This document shows, in pieces, positions 62,369-64,000 of a stretch of 64,000 nt of DNA (its first letter is position 1; each line of letters begins with the position of its first letter). Location: positions 479,804 to 543,803 of the forward strand of contig KL647298.1 of NCBI GenBank assembly GCA_000727475.1, given 5' to 3'. Both the position numbers and the translations under genes were made by a program. The notes beneath the pieces were generated by a model. That model searched no databases and was not told where the DNA came from. It saw only the letters and a program-made list of their open reading frames with translations. The DNA is from Sarcocystis neurona. Its lineage: Eukaryota; Apicomplexa; Conoidasida; Eucoccidiorida; Sarcocystidae.

Positions 62369-63967
62369 GCCGGGCTGCTGCGACCCCACTGCAGAGCCGC
62401 CGTCGTTAGAGCGAAAAGTTGTAGCAGGAGCAGCAGCAGCACTGCTGGCATCCGACCGACTGCAGCAGCAGGGGCATCTACAGGGGAGGCTAACGAAGAA
62501 CCCAGCAGCAGCAACTGACTGCAGCAGCGGGGGCCCCCAGGAAAATATCAGCAAAAACAAGCAGCCGCAGCAGCAAGCTCACCCGAAGCTGCACCCGCGG
62601 CACACAATGGCATACAAATATAAAGATATAGCAGAAGTTCGCCGGGAGTCAAAGGAAAGGGAACCACCGCTGCTCGTGCCTGTGACGCGTTTGCTCTCTG
62701 TCGCGCAGATAACGCGGATGCTGCACGTATCTTTTTGATCAATACGTAAATTTAGTATATAATATATATATATATATATATATGTATGTATACATATATG
62801 TATATATATATATATATACATATGTATATATAAATATACGTCTATATATGCATACGCATAAATATACATAGGTATTCATATATATATATATATGTATGTA
62901 TATATATATATGTAAATTATTAGAGGCTATCGATACCAGGTAGAGGTTCTCAAGGAAAAAGCGAAGAGAGGACCGTGCTCTGTCTTATGCTGCTGGATGG
63001 AGTCTGGGACAGCCGCAGAGGCGGCGGCAACGAGCACACAGGAGCGATGAGCTAGAGGGGATTGTCTGCAGGAACGGCAGGTGCATTTCCTTTGAAAGGA
63101 AAAAGAAGACGCCTGCCACCGGGTAAATGCTGCTGCAGGAAGACAAGCGCCTGCAGCGGTTATGTCAGCTTGCAGCTGAGCAGCAATTGGCGAGGACCAA
63201 CGCGGCCCTGCGTCGTCTTGCCAACCGCAGCTATTACAGATAGACGTGTGTGCCCAGTTTTTTGTGGGGGTTTAGACAGACAGCGAGACAAAGAAAAGGG
63301 AGGGACAGCGAGAGGGAGTAGTGAAAATTTAGTAGGATGTATATATATATATATATTTCTGACCGTACGTGTACGCGAGTGTGTGCCCTGCCTGGATCTC
63401 ACCACAGATGCATCCGGCCTGCCAGCGGTGTGCGTCTGTGTAGCGCTACGGAGGAACAGGAGGAGCATGTTTACTCCTTCATCTATCATATGTTATACTT
63501 TTCCTGGCATGTGGTTTTGTAGCTACACTTATATGGATGTTACCATGCGCAGACGCTTAAAACTACCGTAGACACATATATACATATGTATATATAGATA
63601 TATATATATATATATGTGTATGTGTGAACATACGCGTGCCCTTGTGTATCTGTAGAGCCATATTAGCATGTATATCTGAATTTCTACCGACTTGTGTACA
63701 CTCACGCAAATATATATATATATATATATATATGTGAGAAACGTGTATGAAGAATCTTTTAAGCTGTAGGTCTATGAGCGTGCATGTATGTAATGTGCAC
63801 CCAGGCGGAGAAACCTTTGAAATTCTTCATCAATATATTCAGATATATCTAGGAATGTAGGCACTGCAATCTGTGCAAGGCTGTCGTTCCTCTGTCAGAT
63901 TCCCCCATACACACACGGAAGTACGTGTTTACATACGTGTGCATACAAAAACGTGCACGTATATCAG

Positions 63968-63998
<31 letters not shown>

Positions 63999-64000
63999 GG
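62369..64000 (+). other. 3' flanking region, no gene seen
   Basis: It begins with a CAG-rich stretch (to about 62590), then TA microsatellites at 62755-62920, 63335-63355, 63570-63625, 63710-63735 and 63965-63995. An open frame at 63062-63571 has no recognisable domain. No poly(A) signal could be assigned with confidence. The next gene is not visible. Confidence 0.7.

Noticed and set aside
63062..63571. 169-residue ORF after the stop
   Set aside because: It has no domain and contains a TA microsatellite-coded IYIYIF stretch and no supporting context.

Overview
The window reads as nuclear DNA of a coccidian apicomplexan, most likely an Eimeria species. The reasons are the dense CAG/GCA trinucleotide runs that encode Ala/Gln/Ser tracts, GC-rich exons separated by long introns full of AT, CA and TACA microsatellites, GT-AG splice sites, and a protein made of apicomplexan surface-adhesin modules. 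Two assembly gaps (20769-21202 and 32042-32689) lie inside GCT repeats. I see no rRNA, tRNA, mobile element or CRISPR array.

Almost the whole window appears to be one + strand gene. I could thread 24 exons from base 1 (5' end open) to a TAG stop at 62366-62368. Splice sites were chosen so that reading phase is kept and cysteine modules split by introns are completed. Phase agrees at every junction except exon 12 to exon 13, next to the second gap. The spliced protein is roughly 6,850 residues. In order it has: an Ala/Ser-rich N-terminus with a recessed hydrophobic signal-like segment; a six-cysteine ShK-like module plus an LNR (Notch) repeat; 16 thrombospondin type 1 (TSP1) domains (exons 1-12); a second ShK-LNR pair and CCP-like and 'NG-Y/W' segments (exon 12); a third ShK-LNR pair followed by eight more ShK-like modules (exons 13-18); a C-rich 'NGDE-VDCGG' motif and a CCP-like domain (exon 17); a set of unrecognised modules (exons 19-23) with a fourth LNR split between exons 22 and 23; then CCP/sushi-like repeats, one transmembrane helix and a long low-complexity acidic tail (exon 24).

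This is the architecture of a type I microneme/rhoptry-secretion adhesin. The nearest family I can name is Toxoplasma MIC15-like TSP1 proteins, known to act with CRMPa, CRMPb and TSP1 in rhoptry discharge. That assignment comes from architecture alone and needs a homology search.

The introns have structure of their own. Several have CAG-rich 5' parts and CTG-rich 3' parts that could pair. Others hold decaying tandem copies of the preceding exon end and donor site. One holds about 1.3 kb of TACA/CATA repeat. After the stop (62369-64000) only AT-rich microsatellite DNA is visible.
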